Source of the DNA: DATBHZ01 sp036557185
GTDB taxonomy: Bacteria > Actinomycetota > Acidimicrobiia > IMCC26256 > JAENVU01
Reading direction: 5' to 3'
Length of the DNA stretch: 10,245 bases
NCBI GenBank assembly: GCA_036557185.1
Contig: DATBHZ010000043.1
Span: forward strand, 1 to 10,245
This document shows positions 1 to 6,157 of this stretch, piece after piece. Each line of letters begins with the position of its first letter. The stretch's first letter is position 1. Below the pieces are notes generated by a model that was given only the letters and a program-made list of their open reading frames with translations, did no database searches and was not told where the DNA came from. The translations under genes and the position numbers were made by a program.

Positions 1-422
1 CGCGCGTGGTCGGGGTCGAGCGAGAAGTCGTCGGCCCGCGTGCCGCACACGACCTCGGTACCGGTGATCCGGCTGATGTGACTGTGCAAGGCGTATGTCG
101 GCTCGAAGACGAGCGCCTTGCGGCCCGCACCGCCGTAGGTCAGCAGCAGCGTCTGGAGGACCTCGTTCGATCCGTTGGCCGCGAAGACGCGGTCCTCCGG
201 CTGGTCGAGGCGGTGCGCGATCGCCCGCCGCAGTTCCGTCGCGGCACGGTCCGGGTACCTGTTGAGCGCGATCCCGCGCAGCCGCTCCAGCCAGGCTTCG
301 ACAAAGGCCTGCGGCGGCGGATACGGGCTCTCGTTGGTGTTGAGGCGAACCGCGACGTCGAGCTGCGGGGAGTGGTACCCCTCGAGCGCGTGGAGGTCGT
401 CGCGTGGTTCGGGACGGTTCAT
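1..422 (-). CDS. hisC: Histidinol-phosphate aminotransferase, N-terminal part (cut by window start)
   Basis: This PLP-dependent aminotransferase converts imidazole-acetol phosphate plus glutamate to histidinol phosphate plus 2-oxoglutarate, in cytosolic histidine synthesis. The visible 140 residues begin at an ATG whose first bases overlap the hisD stop as ATGA. They show family landmarks of the fold-type I class: LNTNESPYPPP near residues 27-37, the RYPD motif near 55-58, the cofactor-region NGSNEVLQTLLL near 83-94, and EPTYALHSH soon after. The PLP-binding lysine lies in the missing C-terminal part, so catalytic completeness cannot be judged. Other class I aminotransferases share the fold, but the motifs together with position directly after hisD make hisC the clear choice. 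No separate promoter is visible; transcription and translation most likely depend on hisD. Confidence 0.93.
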   Translation of the reverse strand, partial: MNRPEPRDDLHALEGYHSPQLDVAVRLNTNESPYPPPQAFVEAWLERLRGIALNRYPDRAATELRRAIAHRLDQPEDRVFAANGSNEVLQTLLLTYGGAGRKALVFEPTYALHSHISRITGTEVVCGTRADDFSLDPDHA

Positions 423-1711
423 CGGCGGGCACGCAGCTCGAGCGACCGCGCGTGCTCCTCGAGCCCTTCCCCGCGCGCGATGACCGCGCCTGCGGCACCG
501 ATCTTCGTCACGCCCTCGCCCGTCGCCGTCACCACGTGCACGTGCTTGCGGAAGTCGTCCACGCGGAGCGCGCCGGCGAAGCGAGCTGCGCGTCCCGTCG
601 GGAGCACGTGATTCGACCCGGCGACGTAGTCACCCAGCGCCGTCGGCGTGTCGACACCGCAGAACACCGCACCGGCGTTCCGGACGAGCGGAAGCAGCGC
701 GGCCGGGTCGGCAACGCAGAGCTCCAGGTGCTCCGGGGCGACCGCGTTCGCGATCTCGACAGCGTGCTTCGCGTCGCGCGCCAGGACCGCACGCCCACCT
801 GTTGACAACGAAGCGCGGATCTCGTCGCGACGAGCGCTCGACGCGACCGCCTCGTCGACGGCGACCGCGACGCTGTTGCACACGTCCTCGTCCCAGGCGA
901 TCACGATCGCGGTCCCGCCGGGCCCGTGCTCCGCCTGCGCGAGGAGGTCGGCTGCGACCCAGTCGGCGGGCGCCGTCGCGTCCGCGATCACGACGAGCTC
1001 CGACGGCCCGGCCGGTGCGTCGATGCCCACTGCCCCGTCGGCCGCGACCTCTTGTTTGGCGACGCTCACGTACACGTTCCCCGGGCCGACGATCAGGTCG
1101 ACCGGCCGGATCGTCTCGGTGCCGTAGGCCATCGCCGCGATCGCCTGCGCACCACCGACCCGGTAGATCTCGCCGACCTCGGCCAACGCGGCGGCGGCGA
1201 GCGTGACCGCGGGCACCGAGCCGTCGGGCGCGGGCGGCACGCACAGCGCGATCTCGGTCACGCCTGCGCAGCGGGCGGGGATCGCCGTCATGAGCACCGT
1301 CGACGGGTACGCCGCGCGCCCGCCGGGCACGTAGAGGCCCACACGGTCGACCGGCACCGTGTGCTCGACCACCGAAACGCCGTCGACGTCGATGCCCCCC
1401 GGCTCGGGAACCTCGGCTTGCGCGCGGTGATACGCGGTGATCCGGCCAGCCGCGAGCTCCAAGGCCGCGCGCAGCTCCGGGTCGAGACCGTGGAGCGCAG
1501 TCGCACACTCTGCCGGGGCGACGCGGAGGTCGTCGATCGTCGCTCCGTCGAGGTCCTGCGTCAGCGCTCGTAGCGCGCGGTCGCCGTCCCGCCGGACCCG
1601 AGCGATGATGTCGCGGACCGCCGCAACCGGCTCCTCGTCCGAGTCCGCGGTCGCGGCGAGCACGGCACGCGGATCGGCGTCGGCGCCGCGCAGGTCGAGG
1701 CGCGACAGCAT
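419..1711 (-). CDS. hisD: Histidinol dehydrogenase
   Basis: This enzyme catalyses the final two NAD-dependent oxidations of histidine synthesis, L-histidinol to L-histidine, with a zinc cofactor. The 430 residues match the usual family length. Key residues are in place: zinc ligands Q259, H262, D361 and H420, and the catalytic pair E327-H328 in a PEHLE motif. YVPGGRAAYPSTVLM (about 127-141), the GPGNVYV loop (209-215) and GPSELVVIAD (235-244) are typical signatures. The frame stays open for 61 residues upstream, but those are low-complexity and overlap an opposing gene. The ATG at 1711 gives the normal N-terminus and sits 8 bases after a TACGAT hexamer, so it is probably translated from a leaderless mRNA. 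The last four bases (ATGA) overlap hisC, indicating translational coupling. Confidence 0.97.
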   Translation of the reverse strand: MLSRLDLRGADADPRAVLAATADSDEEPVAAVRDIIARVRRDGDRALRALTQDLDGATIDDLRVAPAECATALHGLDPELRAALELAAGRITAYHRAQAEVPEPGGIDVDGVSVVEHTVPVDRVGLYVPGGRAAYPSTVLMTAIPARCAGVTEIALCVPPAPDGSVPAVTLAAAALAEVGEIYRVGGAQAIAAMAYGTETIRPVDLIVGPGNVYVSVAKQEVAADGAVGIDAPAGPSELVVIADATAPADWVAADLLAQAEHGPGGTAIVIAWDEDVCNSVAVAVDEAVASSARRDEIRASLSTGGRAVLARDAKHAVEIANAVAPEHLELCVADPAALLPLVRNAGAVFCGVDTPTALGDYVAGSNHVLPTGRAARFAGALRVDDFRKHVHVVTATGEGVTKIGAAGAVIARGEGLEEHARSLELRARR

Positions 1712-1719
1712 GATCGTCG

Positions 1720-1725
1720 ATCGTA
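1720..1725 (-). promoter_or_regulatory. Putative -10 element of a leaderless hisDC promoter
   Basis: TACGAT on the minus strand fits the actinobacterial TAnnnT -10 consensus and ends 8 bases before the hisD ATG. Transcription starting 7-8 bases downstream would begin at or next to the start codon. No good Shine-Dalgarno site precedes the ATG and no clear -35 hexamer is visible. The role is inferred from sequence and spacing only. Confidence 0.55.
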
Positions 1726-1791
1726 CCTGTGGACCCGGCCGGCCAGCGGTCTGAATTGCCGTGCAGGGCCGGAGCCGCCAGGCTGCTTCGC

Positions 1792-1995
1792 ATGCCTTCG
1801 ACATCGGACCATGCCGAGCTGAGCACGCTGCGGTCGCAGCTCGACGACCTGGCGCAACGGGTCGTGGCGGTGGCCGACCACTATCGCGACACACCCGACT
1901 CGGCGATCATGGCCGAGCTCGACGCGACCGAGCGCAGCCTCGGAGCGGCACTCCGGACACTCGCGCGCGCGACGTCCATCGTCGAGCCGCGCTAG
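1792..1995 (+). CDS. Small uncharacterised protein (67 aa)
   Basis: I do not recognise this product. It is a short, charged, mainly helical protein starting MPSTSDHAELSTLRSQL and ending SIVEPR. It has no membrane segment, no signal peptide and no cysteine. Leucine-rich heptad-like spacing (LSTLRSQLDDLAQRVV, then LGAALRTLARA) suggests two helices, possibly a small coiled coil. Support for a real gene: strong G/C bias at third codon positions like its neighbours, a balanced amino-acid composition, and a tidy fit between hisD (divergent) and nth (convergent). A weak AGG lies 9 bases before the ATG. In-frame sequence upstream looks non-coding, so the ATG at 1792 is preferred. Unlike most genes here it has no clear TAnnnT hexamer next to the start. 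Function unknown. Confidence 0.6.
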   Translation: MPSTSDHAELSTLRSQLDDLAQRVVAVADHYRDTPDSAIMAELDATERSLGAALRTLARATSIVEPR

Positions 1996-2023
1996 GCGCC
2001 CGGGCGAAGCATCCGAGCCGGCC

Positions 2024-2674
2024 TCAGAGCTGGGCCGACGGGCAGATGTCGGCGAGGAGACACGCGCCGCACCGCGGCTTGCGAGCGACGCAGACGCGGC
2101 GGCCGTGCAGGATCAAGCGGAGCGAGAGCGCACCCAGCTCGTGCTCGGGCACCAGGCGCCCGATGTCCGTCTCGACCTTCACCGGGTCCTTCTCCCTCGT
2201 CAACCCCAGCCGACGCGCGAGACGCCCGACATGGGTGTCGACGGGAAGCCCCGGCAGGCCGAAGGCGACCGATCGCACGACGTTCCCCGTCTTGCGGCCG
2301 ACGCCGGGAAGCGTGACGAGGTCGTCGAGATCCGCCGGGACCTCCCCACCGAACCGATCGGCGACACCGGTTGCCATCCCGATGAGGCTCTTGGTCTTCT
2401 GACGGAAGAAGCCCGTCGGGCGGATGATCGTCTCGACCTCGGCCGGGTCCGCGTGCGCGAGGTCGTCGGGTCCGGGATATCGCTCGAAGACCCGAGGCGT
2501 CACCTTGTTCACCATCTCGTCCGTGCACTGCGCGGAGAGGATCGTGGCGACGAGGAGCTGGAACGGATCCTTGTGCTCGAGCGCGCAGAGCTCGGTGGCC
2601 GTCCCCGGATACTCGGACGCGAGCCGCTCGACGACGATCGGCGCGCGCTGCTTTGCTCCACGCGGAAGGGCCAC
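2024..2674 (-). CDS. nth: Endonuclease III (DNA glycosylase/AP lyase)
   Basis: This base-excision repair enzyme removes oxidised pyrimidines and nicks abasic sites by beta-elimination. In 216-residue numbering, LLVATILSAQCTDEMVN lies near residues 40-56. The helix-hairpin-helix LPGVGRKTGNVV (about 122-133) carries the catalytic K128. The essential Asp is D146 in VDTHVGRLARRLGL. A C-terminal iron-sulphur cluster motif C-X6-C-X2-C-X5-C uses C195, C202, C205 and C211. Length agrees with E. coli Nth (211). Start choice: the GTG at 2674 has a TACTTT hexamer ending 7 bases upstream, the leaderless pattern seen elsewhere here. Alternatives are an ATG at 2701 (9 residues longer, overlapping the mshD start codon) and a TTG at 2683 that lies 9 bases after GGAGGA. 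It faces the small 1792-1995 gene tail to tail and is divergent from mshD. Confidence 0.95.
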   Translation of the reverse strand: MALPRGAKQRAPIVVERLASEYPGTATELCALEHKDPFQLLVATILSAQCTDEMVNKVTPRVFERYPGPDDLAHADPAEVETIIRPTGFFRQKTKSLIGMATGVADRFGGEVPADLDDLVTLPGVGRKTGNVVRSVAFGLPGLPVDTHVGRLARRLGLTREKDPVKVETDIGRLVPEHELGALSLRLILHGRRVCVARKPRCGACLLADICPSAQL

Positions 2675-2681
2675 GAGGCGC

Positions 2682-2687
2682 AAAGTA
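2682..2687 (-). promoter_or_regulatory. Putative -10 element of leaderless nth promoter
   Basis: TACTTT on the minus strand ends 7 bases before the GTG at 2674. It shares the TA step at 2686-2687 with the opposing TAGCGT hexamer of mshD, so the two -10 elements interlock. If used, it makes the GTG the true nth start and rules out the longer ATG and TTG starts for this transcript. Inferred from sequence; no -35 hexamer is evident. Confidence 0.5.
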
Positions 2688-2691
2688 GCGT
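2686..2691 (+). promoter_or_regulatory. Putative -10 element of leaderless mshD promoter
   Basis: TAGCGT ends 8 bases before the mshD ATG at 2700; the intervening bases are pyrimidine-rich and cannot act as a Shine-Dalgarno site. The same TAGCGT word recurs before the LLM oxidoreductase and before the DUF255 gene. It overlaps the nth -10 on the other strand. Inferred from sequence and spacing. Confidence 0.55.
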
Positions 2692-2699
2692 CTCCTCCC

Positions 2700-3626
2700 A
2701 TGCCGGAGCCCGTGCTCGTCGCCCCTCCGGATCCATCCGCGATCGCTGCCGCCCGCCGGCTCGACCAGTCGGTGCTCGCGGCAACCGCGCACGAGGCGCT
2801 CCCCTCGGCCGTGTGGCGCGACCTCGAGCACCCGACCGCGGACTCGGCGCTCGTGTTCGACGGGCCACCGGAGACATCGGCGACCGTCGTGCACGTCGCC
2901 CCGAGCGACACGTTCGCCCCCCAGCACTGGCAGCTCGCGCTCGCCGCCGAGCCGACGGCGTCTCATCGCAGGCTCGCAGCCTCGCTCGAGCGCGCGATCG
3001 GGTTCGTCGCCGACCACGGCGGCACGAGCGCCACCTTGTGGATCCCGGGCGCGGACGACGCCACGGACAGGCTCCTCGTGCCGCTCGGCTTCGCGCTCGT
3101 GCACGAGCAGTTCCAGATGCGCGTCGCGCTCCCCCTCCAGGAGCAGCCGCGCTGGCCAGACGGTGTCACGGTGCGGGGGTTCGGCGAACCCGGCGACGAG
3201 CAGGCCTGGCTCGCCGTCAACAACCGCTCGTTCGCGAATCACCCCGACCAGGGCGGCTGGGTCGAGGAGACGATGCGTCGCCGGATGGCCGAGCCGTGGT
3301 TCGACCCCGCAGGCCTCCTTCTCGCGTTCGACTCGGCCGGCCTCGCGGGTTCGTGCTGGACCAAGGTGCATCCAGCGACCGGCGTCGAGCCGATGCTCGG
3401 CGAGATCTTCGTCATCGGCGTCGATCCCGACCGTCAGGGCACCGGGCTGGGGCGCGCGCTCGTCGTCGGCGGGCTCGACCACCTCGCAGCCTCACGTGGC
3501 TGCACGGTGGGGATCCTGTACGTCGACGCCGCGAATGCCGCCGCGCTCACGCTCTACGAATCGCTCGGGTTCACGGTGCACCGCACCGACCGGGCATACG
3601 AGCGGGCCGTACCCTCGAGGTCGTGA
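2700..3626 (+). CDS. mshD: Mycothiol synthase (tandem GNAT acetyltransferase)
   Basis: MshD carries out the last step of mycothiol synthesis, acetylating the cysteine amine of Cys-GlcN-Ins with acetyl-CoA. Mycothiol is the main low-molecular-weight thiol of Actinobacteria. The 308-residue length and two-domain layout match the family: a degenerate N-terminal GNAT half (about 1-145) and an active C-terminal half (about 155-308). Diagnostic family segments include AVNNRSFANHPDQGGW (172-187), MAEPWFDPAGLLLAFD (196-211), WTKVHP (220-225) and GEIFVIGVDPDRQGTGLGRAL (234-254). The last holds the acetyl-CoA pyrophosphate loop R245-Q-G-T-G-L-G. LYESLGF (285-291) is the usual GNAT C-terminal motif. It starts back to back with nth and ends in a GTGA overlap with rlmN. 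The product is probably cytosolic. Confidence 0.93.
   Translation: MPEPVLVAPPDPSAIAAARRLDQSVLAATAHEALPSAVWRDLEHPTADSALVFDGPPETSATVVHVAPSDTFAPQHWQLALAAEPTASHRRLAASLERAIGFVADHGGTSATLWIPGADDATDRLLVPLGFALVHEQFQMRVALPLQEQPRWPDGVTVRGFGEPGDEQAWLAVNNRSFANHPDQGGWVEETMRRRMAEPWFDPAGLLLAFDSAGLAGSCWTKVHPATGVEPMLGEIFVIGVDPDRQGTGLGRALVVGGLDHLAASRGCTVGILYVDAANAAALTLYESLGFTVHRTDRAYERAVPSRS
3610..3615 (+). promoter_or_regulatory. Putative internal -10 element for rlmN
   Basis: TACCCT lies within the last codons of mshD and ends 7 bases before the rlmN GTG. A transcript from here would be leaderless and would express rlmN independently of mshD. A GAGG two bases before the GTG is too close to serve as a normal ribosome-binding site. 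Inferred from spacing; the hexamer is less AT-rich than the others. Confidence 0.4.
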
Positions 3627-4648
3627 CCAGCCGCTACGGAGCCGCACGCGAGGAGTACGGAGACTGGCTCGCACAGCGCGGCCAGCCGCGGTACCGCCTC
3701 GATCAGGTGTGGCGCGCGCTGTACGAGGCGCGTGCCCCGCTCGCCGACGCGACGGCATTGCCGAAACCGCTCCGCGCGGATCTCGCGGAAGCCTTCCCGG
3801 ACTCGCTCGAGTGCGCGCTCGAGCGCACCTCCGACGATGCGACGACGAAGTGGCTCTGGTCCTGCACGGCCGACCGGGTACAGATCGAAACCGTCCTCAT
3901 GCGATACCCGCGCCGGGCGACCGTGTGTGTCTCGTCGCAGGCGGGTTGCGCGATGGGGTGCACCTTCTGCGCGACGGGCCAGGCGGGCTTCGATCGTCAC
4001 CTCACGAGCGCCGAGATCGTCGAGCAGGTGGCGCGTGCGATGCAGAGCTCGCCGCAGCCGGTACGCAACGTCGTCTTCATGGGCATGGGCGAGCCACTCG
4101 CGAACTACGACGAGACCTGGGACGCGGTCGAGGCGCTCCACGGGCGCTTCGGGATCTCCGCTCGGCACATCACCGTGTCGACCGTCGGGATCGTCCCCGG
4201 TATGCGCCGGCTCGCCGAGGAACAGATACCCGTCACCCTTGCGGTCTCGCTGCATGCCGCGGACGACGACCTCCGGAGCACCCTGGTGCCGATCAACCGC
4301 CGCTACCCGATCGCCGAGGTGCTCGACGCCGCGGCCGCCTATGCCGCGTCGAAGGGCCGCCGGGTGAGCTTCGAGTATGCGTGCATCGACGGCGTGAACG
4401 ACGACCCCAGGCAGGCGATCCGGCTGGCGAACCTCCTGCGCCCGCTGGGTGCGCTGGGCGCGCACGTCAACGTGATTCCGCTCAATCCAACGAGCGAATT
4501 CGAGGGTTCCGTGCCGTCGCGGGACCGTGTCCGGGCCTTCGCGGACGCCCTGCGCGAGCACGGCGTCAACGTGACGGTCCGCCGGAACCGCGGGACCGGG
4601 ATCGACGCCGCCTGCGGCCAGCTGCGGCGCCGGGCCACCACCTCGTGA
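3623..4648 (+). CDS. rlmN: Dual-specificity 23S rRNA/tRNA adenine-C2 methyltransferase
   Basis: This radical-SAM enzyme methylates C2 of A2503 in 23S rRNA and A37 in some tRNAs. The 341-residue protein has the cluster motif C109-X3-C113-X2-C116 in SSQAGCAMGCTFCATGQAG. C102 sits in the position of E. coli C118, and C331 in the DAACGQL tail is the partner of E. coli C355, the transiently methylated cysteine. GMGEPLANYDE (154-164) binds SAM, and AVSLHAADDDLRSTLVPINR (207-226) and FEYACIDGVND (250-260) are family hallmarks. Retention of both catalytic cysteines with the RRNRGTGIDAACG ending points to RlmN. Cfr is a paralogue with the same core chemistry, acting at C8. The GTG start overlaps the mshD stop as GTGA, so it can be translationally coupled and may also use its own leaderless promoter. 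Confidence 0.96.
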   Translation: MTSRYGAAREEYGDWLAQRGQPRYRLDQVWRALYEARAPLADATALPKPLRADLAEAFPDSLECALERTSDDATTKWLWSCTADRVQIETVLMRYPRRATVCVSSQAGCAMGCTFCATGQAGFDRHLTSAEIVEQVARAMQSSPQPVRNVVFMGMGEPLANYDETWDAVEALHGRFGISARHITVSTVGIVPGMRRLAEEQIPVTLAVSLHAADDDLRSTLVPINRRYPIAEVLDAAAAYAASKGRRVSFEYACIDGVNDDPRQAIRLANLLRPLGALGAHVNVIPLNPTSEFEGSVPSRDRVRAFADALREHGVNVTVRRNRGTGIDAACGQLRRRATTS

Positions 4649-4690
4649 CGTGCCCGTGGCCCTGCTCCTGTCCGAGGGCGCGTTCTCGGC

Positions 4691-4696
4691 CACAAT
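4691..4696 (+). promoter_or_regulatory. Putative -10 element for the small membrane protein
   Basis: CACAAT ends 7 bases before the GTG at 4704, the spacing seen at the other leaderless candidates, although the first base departs from TAnnnT. A loose -35 match, CTGTCC, lies 17 bases upstream. If real, transcription starts too far downstream for the ATG at 4695 to be used. Moderate to weak call. Confidence 0.35.
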
Positions 4697-4703
4697 GGTG
4701 CCC

Positions 4704-5093
4704 GTGAACGAGCAACGATGGGTCAACCCCCACCAACCACAGACGCTCTACATGGCCAGCGTGCTCTGTTACCTGGAAGCGGGTCTCGGTGTGCTCGGTC
4801 TCTTCACCCCGCTCGGCTCCTCGCTCACCGACGTGCTCATCGTGTTCCCACCCATTGGCTTCATCGTGCTCGTGGGTCTCGCTGCGGGCGGATGGGGAAT
4901 CGCGAACGAGAAGAAGTGGGCGTACCCGGCGGCGATCGTTGCGAGCGCGCTGCTCGTGCTCTCGTTCCTCGCCCTCGCCTTCGGCAACCTGTTCAGCCTC
5001 TGGGCGATCGTGTCGCTCTTCTTCGACGTGATCCTCGTGGTGCTGCTCGTCCACCCGATGAGCCGCGACTACCAGCGGATCTGGTTCCGCTGA
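4704..5093 (+). CDS. Small four-helix integral membrane protein, function unknown
   Basis: I do not recognise a named family. The 129-residue product has a short charged N-terminus (MNEQRWVNPHQPQT) and four hydrophobic segments near residues 15-34, 44-66, 73-95 and 98-117. It ends in a basic tail, SRDYQRIWFR. The only sizeable loop, GIANEKKWAYP (about 65-75), lies between helices two and three and is charged. It has no catalytic motif and no cleavable signal peptide; its single cysteine (C22) is in helix one. Start choice: the GTG at 4704 follows a CACAAT hexamer by 7 bases. An ATG at 4695 (three residues longer) overlaps that hexamer, and a further GTG at 4656 is also possible. It follows rlmN by 55 bases and meets the LLM gene tail to tail. 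Confidence 0.8.
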   Translation: MNEQRWVNPHQPQTLYMASVLCYLEAGLGVLGLFTPLGSSLTDVLIVFPPIGFIVLVGLAAGGWGIANEKKWAYPAAIVASALLVLSFLALAFGNLFSLWAIVSLFFDVILVVLLVHPMSRDYQRIWFR

Positions 5094-5096
5094 TCG

Positions 5097-5111
5097 GACG
5101 CGACGCGCGTC
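5097..5111. terminator. Short GC hairpin at a convergent gene junction, possible terminator
   Basis: GACGCG (5097-5102) pairs perfectly with CGCGTC (5106-5111) around a 3-base loop. It lies between the stop codons of the membrane protein and the LLM oxidoreductase and overlaps the latter's stop. The hairpin forms on either strand's transcript. No T tract follows, so an intrinsic terminator of the classical kind is not supported; such short hairpins also arise by chance in GC-rich DNA. Confidence 0.25.
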
Positions 5112-6081
5112 ACCGGAGCTCAGGGATGACGTCCGTCGCGAAACGACGCAAGGTCTCATCGGACGGGTAGTCGACGATCCACGGGACGACGGCGGCGCAG
5201 CCCATCTCCTCGTAGGTGCCAATCCGCTCGGCCACCTGCTCGGCGGAACCGGCAAGGTTTCCCAGCCGGTAGCCGTCCCACTCCTCCAGCCACGGCTGGG
5301 CCTTGCGCCTGGCCTCGTGGAACGTTCGGGCCTCACGCTCGGTCCCGCGGACGATGAGCTCCGGGCTCCAGGTCTTCGCGATCTCGTCGTAGTCGCGCCC
5401 CACGGCGCCGCAGTGGCCCTTGAGCACGTCGAGCTTGTGGGCGAACTCGTCGGGCTTGCCCCCGAAGTTCGACCGGTCCGCGTGACGCGCGACGACGCGC
5501 AACGTGAGCTGCTCGCCACCCCCGCCGATCCAAACGGGAGGGTGCGGTTCCTGGATCGGCTTCGGATCGCACTGCGCGCCACGCACCTTGTAGTAGGTGC
5601 CCTCGTAGGTCGTGTCGGGCTCGGTCCACATCGCCTTCACGATCTCGACCGCCTCGGCGAGCATGCCGATGCGCACCTTCGGTGCAGGGAACTCGTACCC
5701 GTAGGCCTTGTACTCGTGGTCGTACCATCCCGCGCCGACGCCCCACTCGAGACGTCCGCCGCTGATGACGTCGATGCTGCTCGTGATCTTCGCGGTGAGC
5801 GTGGGGGCTCGATACGACGTGCAGCTGACCATCTGGCCGAGCCGGATGCGAGACGTCGCTTCCGCGAGCGCAGCCATCGTGGTCCAGCACTCGAACACGG
5901 CCTCGTGGGCCGGCGTGGGCACGTTGTGGAAGTGGTCGTAGACCCAGATCGAGTCGTATCCCAGCTCTTCCGCGAGCAGGGCGACCTCGCGGCAACGCGC
6001 CCACTTGTTCGCCGCGCCGTCGATGCTCGCGAGATCCATCTTCCAACCCTGGGGCGCGAACGCGCCGAACTGCATGCTCAT
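5110..6081 (-). CDS. LLM-class flavin oxidoreductase, probably F420-dependent
   Basis: This is a luciferase-like TIM-barrel enzyme of the F420/FMN family that transfers hydride to or from an unidentified substrate. The 323-residue length is typical. Visible signatures are MQFGAFAPQG at the N-terminus, ELGYDSIWVYDHFH (39-52), the TSRIRLGQMVSCTSYRAP strand (76-93), and ISGGRLEWGVGAGWYDHEY (106-124), the strongest family motif. PPVWIGGGGEQLTLRVVARHAD (181-202) also fits. F420 rather than FMN use is inferred from the actinobacterial setting and sequence style; the substrate cannot be named. Start: GGAGGT lies 3 bases before the ATG at 6081 and 9 before an in-frame ATG at 6075, so the protein may begin MQFG, two residues shorter. 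It is the only gene here with a clear Shine-Dalgarno site. It diverges from the M2 peptidase gene. Confidence 0.9.
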   Translation of the reverse strand: MSMQFGAFAPQGWKMDLASIDGAANKWARCREVALLAEELGYDSIWVYDHFHNVPTPAHEAVFECWTTMAALAEATSRIRLGQMVSCTSYRAPTLTAKITSSIDVISGGRLEWGVGAGWYDHEYKAYGYEFPAPKVRIGMLAEAVEIVKAMWTEPDTTYEGTYYKVRGAQCDPKPIQEPHPPVWIGGGGEQLTLRVVARHADRSNFGGKPDEFAHKLDVLKGHCGAVGRDYDEIAKTWSPELIVRGTEREARTFHEARRKAQPWLEEWDGYRLGNLAGSAEQVAERIGTYEEMGCAAVVPWIVDYPSDETLRRFATDVIPELR

Positions 6082-6084
6082 CCG

Positions 6085-6090
6085 ACCTCC
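6085..6090 (-). promoter_or_regulatory. Shine-Dalgarno site of the LLM oxidoreductase gene
   Basis: GGAGGT on the minus strand is a near-perfect match to the anti-Shine-Dalgarno sequence. Its spacing is short (3 bases) to the ATG at 6081 and good (9 bases) to the ATG at 6075, favouring the latter slightly. It contrasts with the apparently leaderless starts around it. Confidence 0.7.
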
Positions 6091-6131
6091 GTGAACGTGT
6101 GCGCCGGCCCGGTCCGAGCAGCGCCCTTCGC

Positions 6132-6137
6132 ACGCTA
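6132..6137 (-). promoter_or_regulatory. Putative -10 element for the LLM oxidoreductase gene
   Basis: TAGCGT on the minus strand lies about 50 bases upstream of the start codon, giving a predicted leader of about 45 bases that contains the GGAGGT site. It is the same word found before mshD and the DUF255 gene. It sits 7 bases from the opposing TAGAAT hexamer of the peptidase gene, so polymerase occupancy would overlap. Inferred from sequence. Confidence 0.4.
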
Positions 6138-6144
6138 CCCCTCG

Positions 6145-6150
6145 TAGAAT
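6145..6150 (+). promoter_or_regulatory. Putative -10 element of leaderless M2 peptidase promoter
   Basis: TAGAAT, the best -10 match in the window, ends 7 bases before the peptidase ATG at 6158. The bases between are CCCGCCG, with no ribosome-binding site. No -35 hexamer is evident at 16-18 bases. The spacing predicts a leaderless mRNA. Confidence 0.6.
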
Positions 6151-6157
6151 CCCGCCG

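Noticed and set aside
1712..1894. 61-residue N-terminal extension of hisD upstream of 1711
   Set aside because: It is rich in Arg, Ala and Pro, unlike HisD proteins, and overlaps the opposing small gene. The ATG at 1711 gives the normal length.
1996..2037. Possible terminator between the small gene and nth (CGGCC/GGCCG, 9-base loop)
   Set aside because: The stem is only 5 bp, lies partly in the nth coding end and has no T tract. The nearby CGCCCGGGCG is a loopless palindrome.
2675..2911. Longer nth frame starting at 2911
   Set aside because: The extra residues are antisense to the conserved start of mshD and do not resemble Nth.
2105..3622. Long open stretch fused in frame upstream of rlmN
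   Set aside because: It is Arg/Pro-rich shadow sequence antisense to nth and out of frame with mshD; RlmN homology begins just after the GTG at 3623.
3554..4726. 390-residue open frame on the minus strand
   Set aside because: It is antisense to rlmN, with no recognisable domain.
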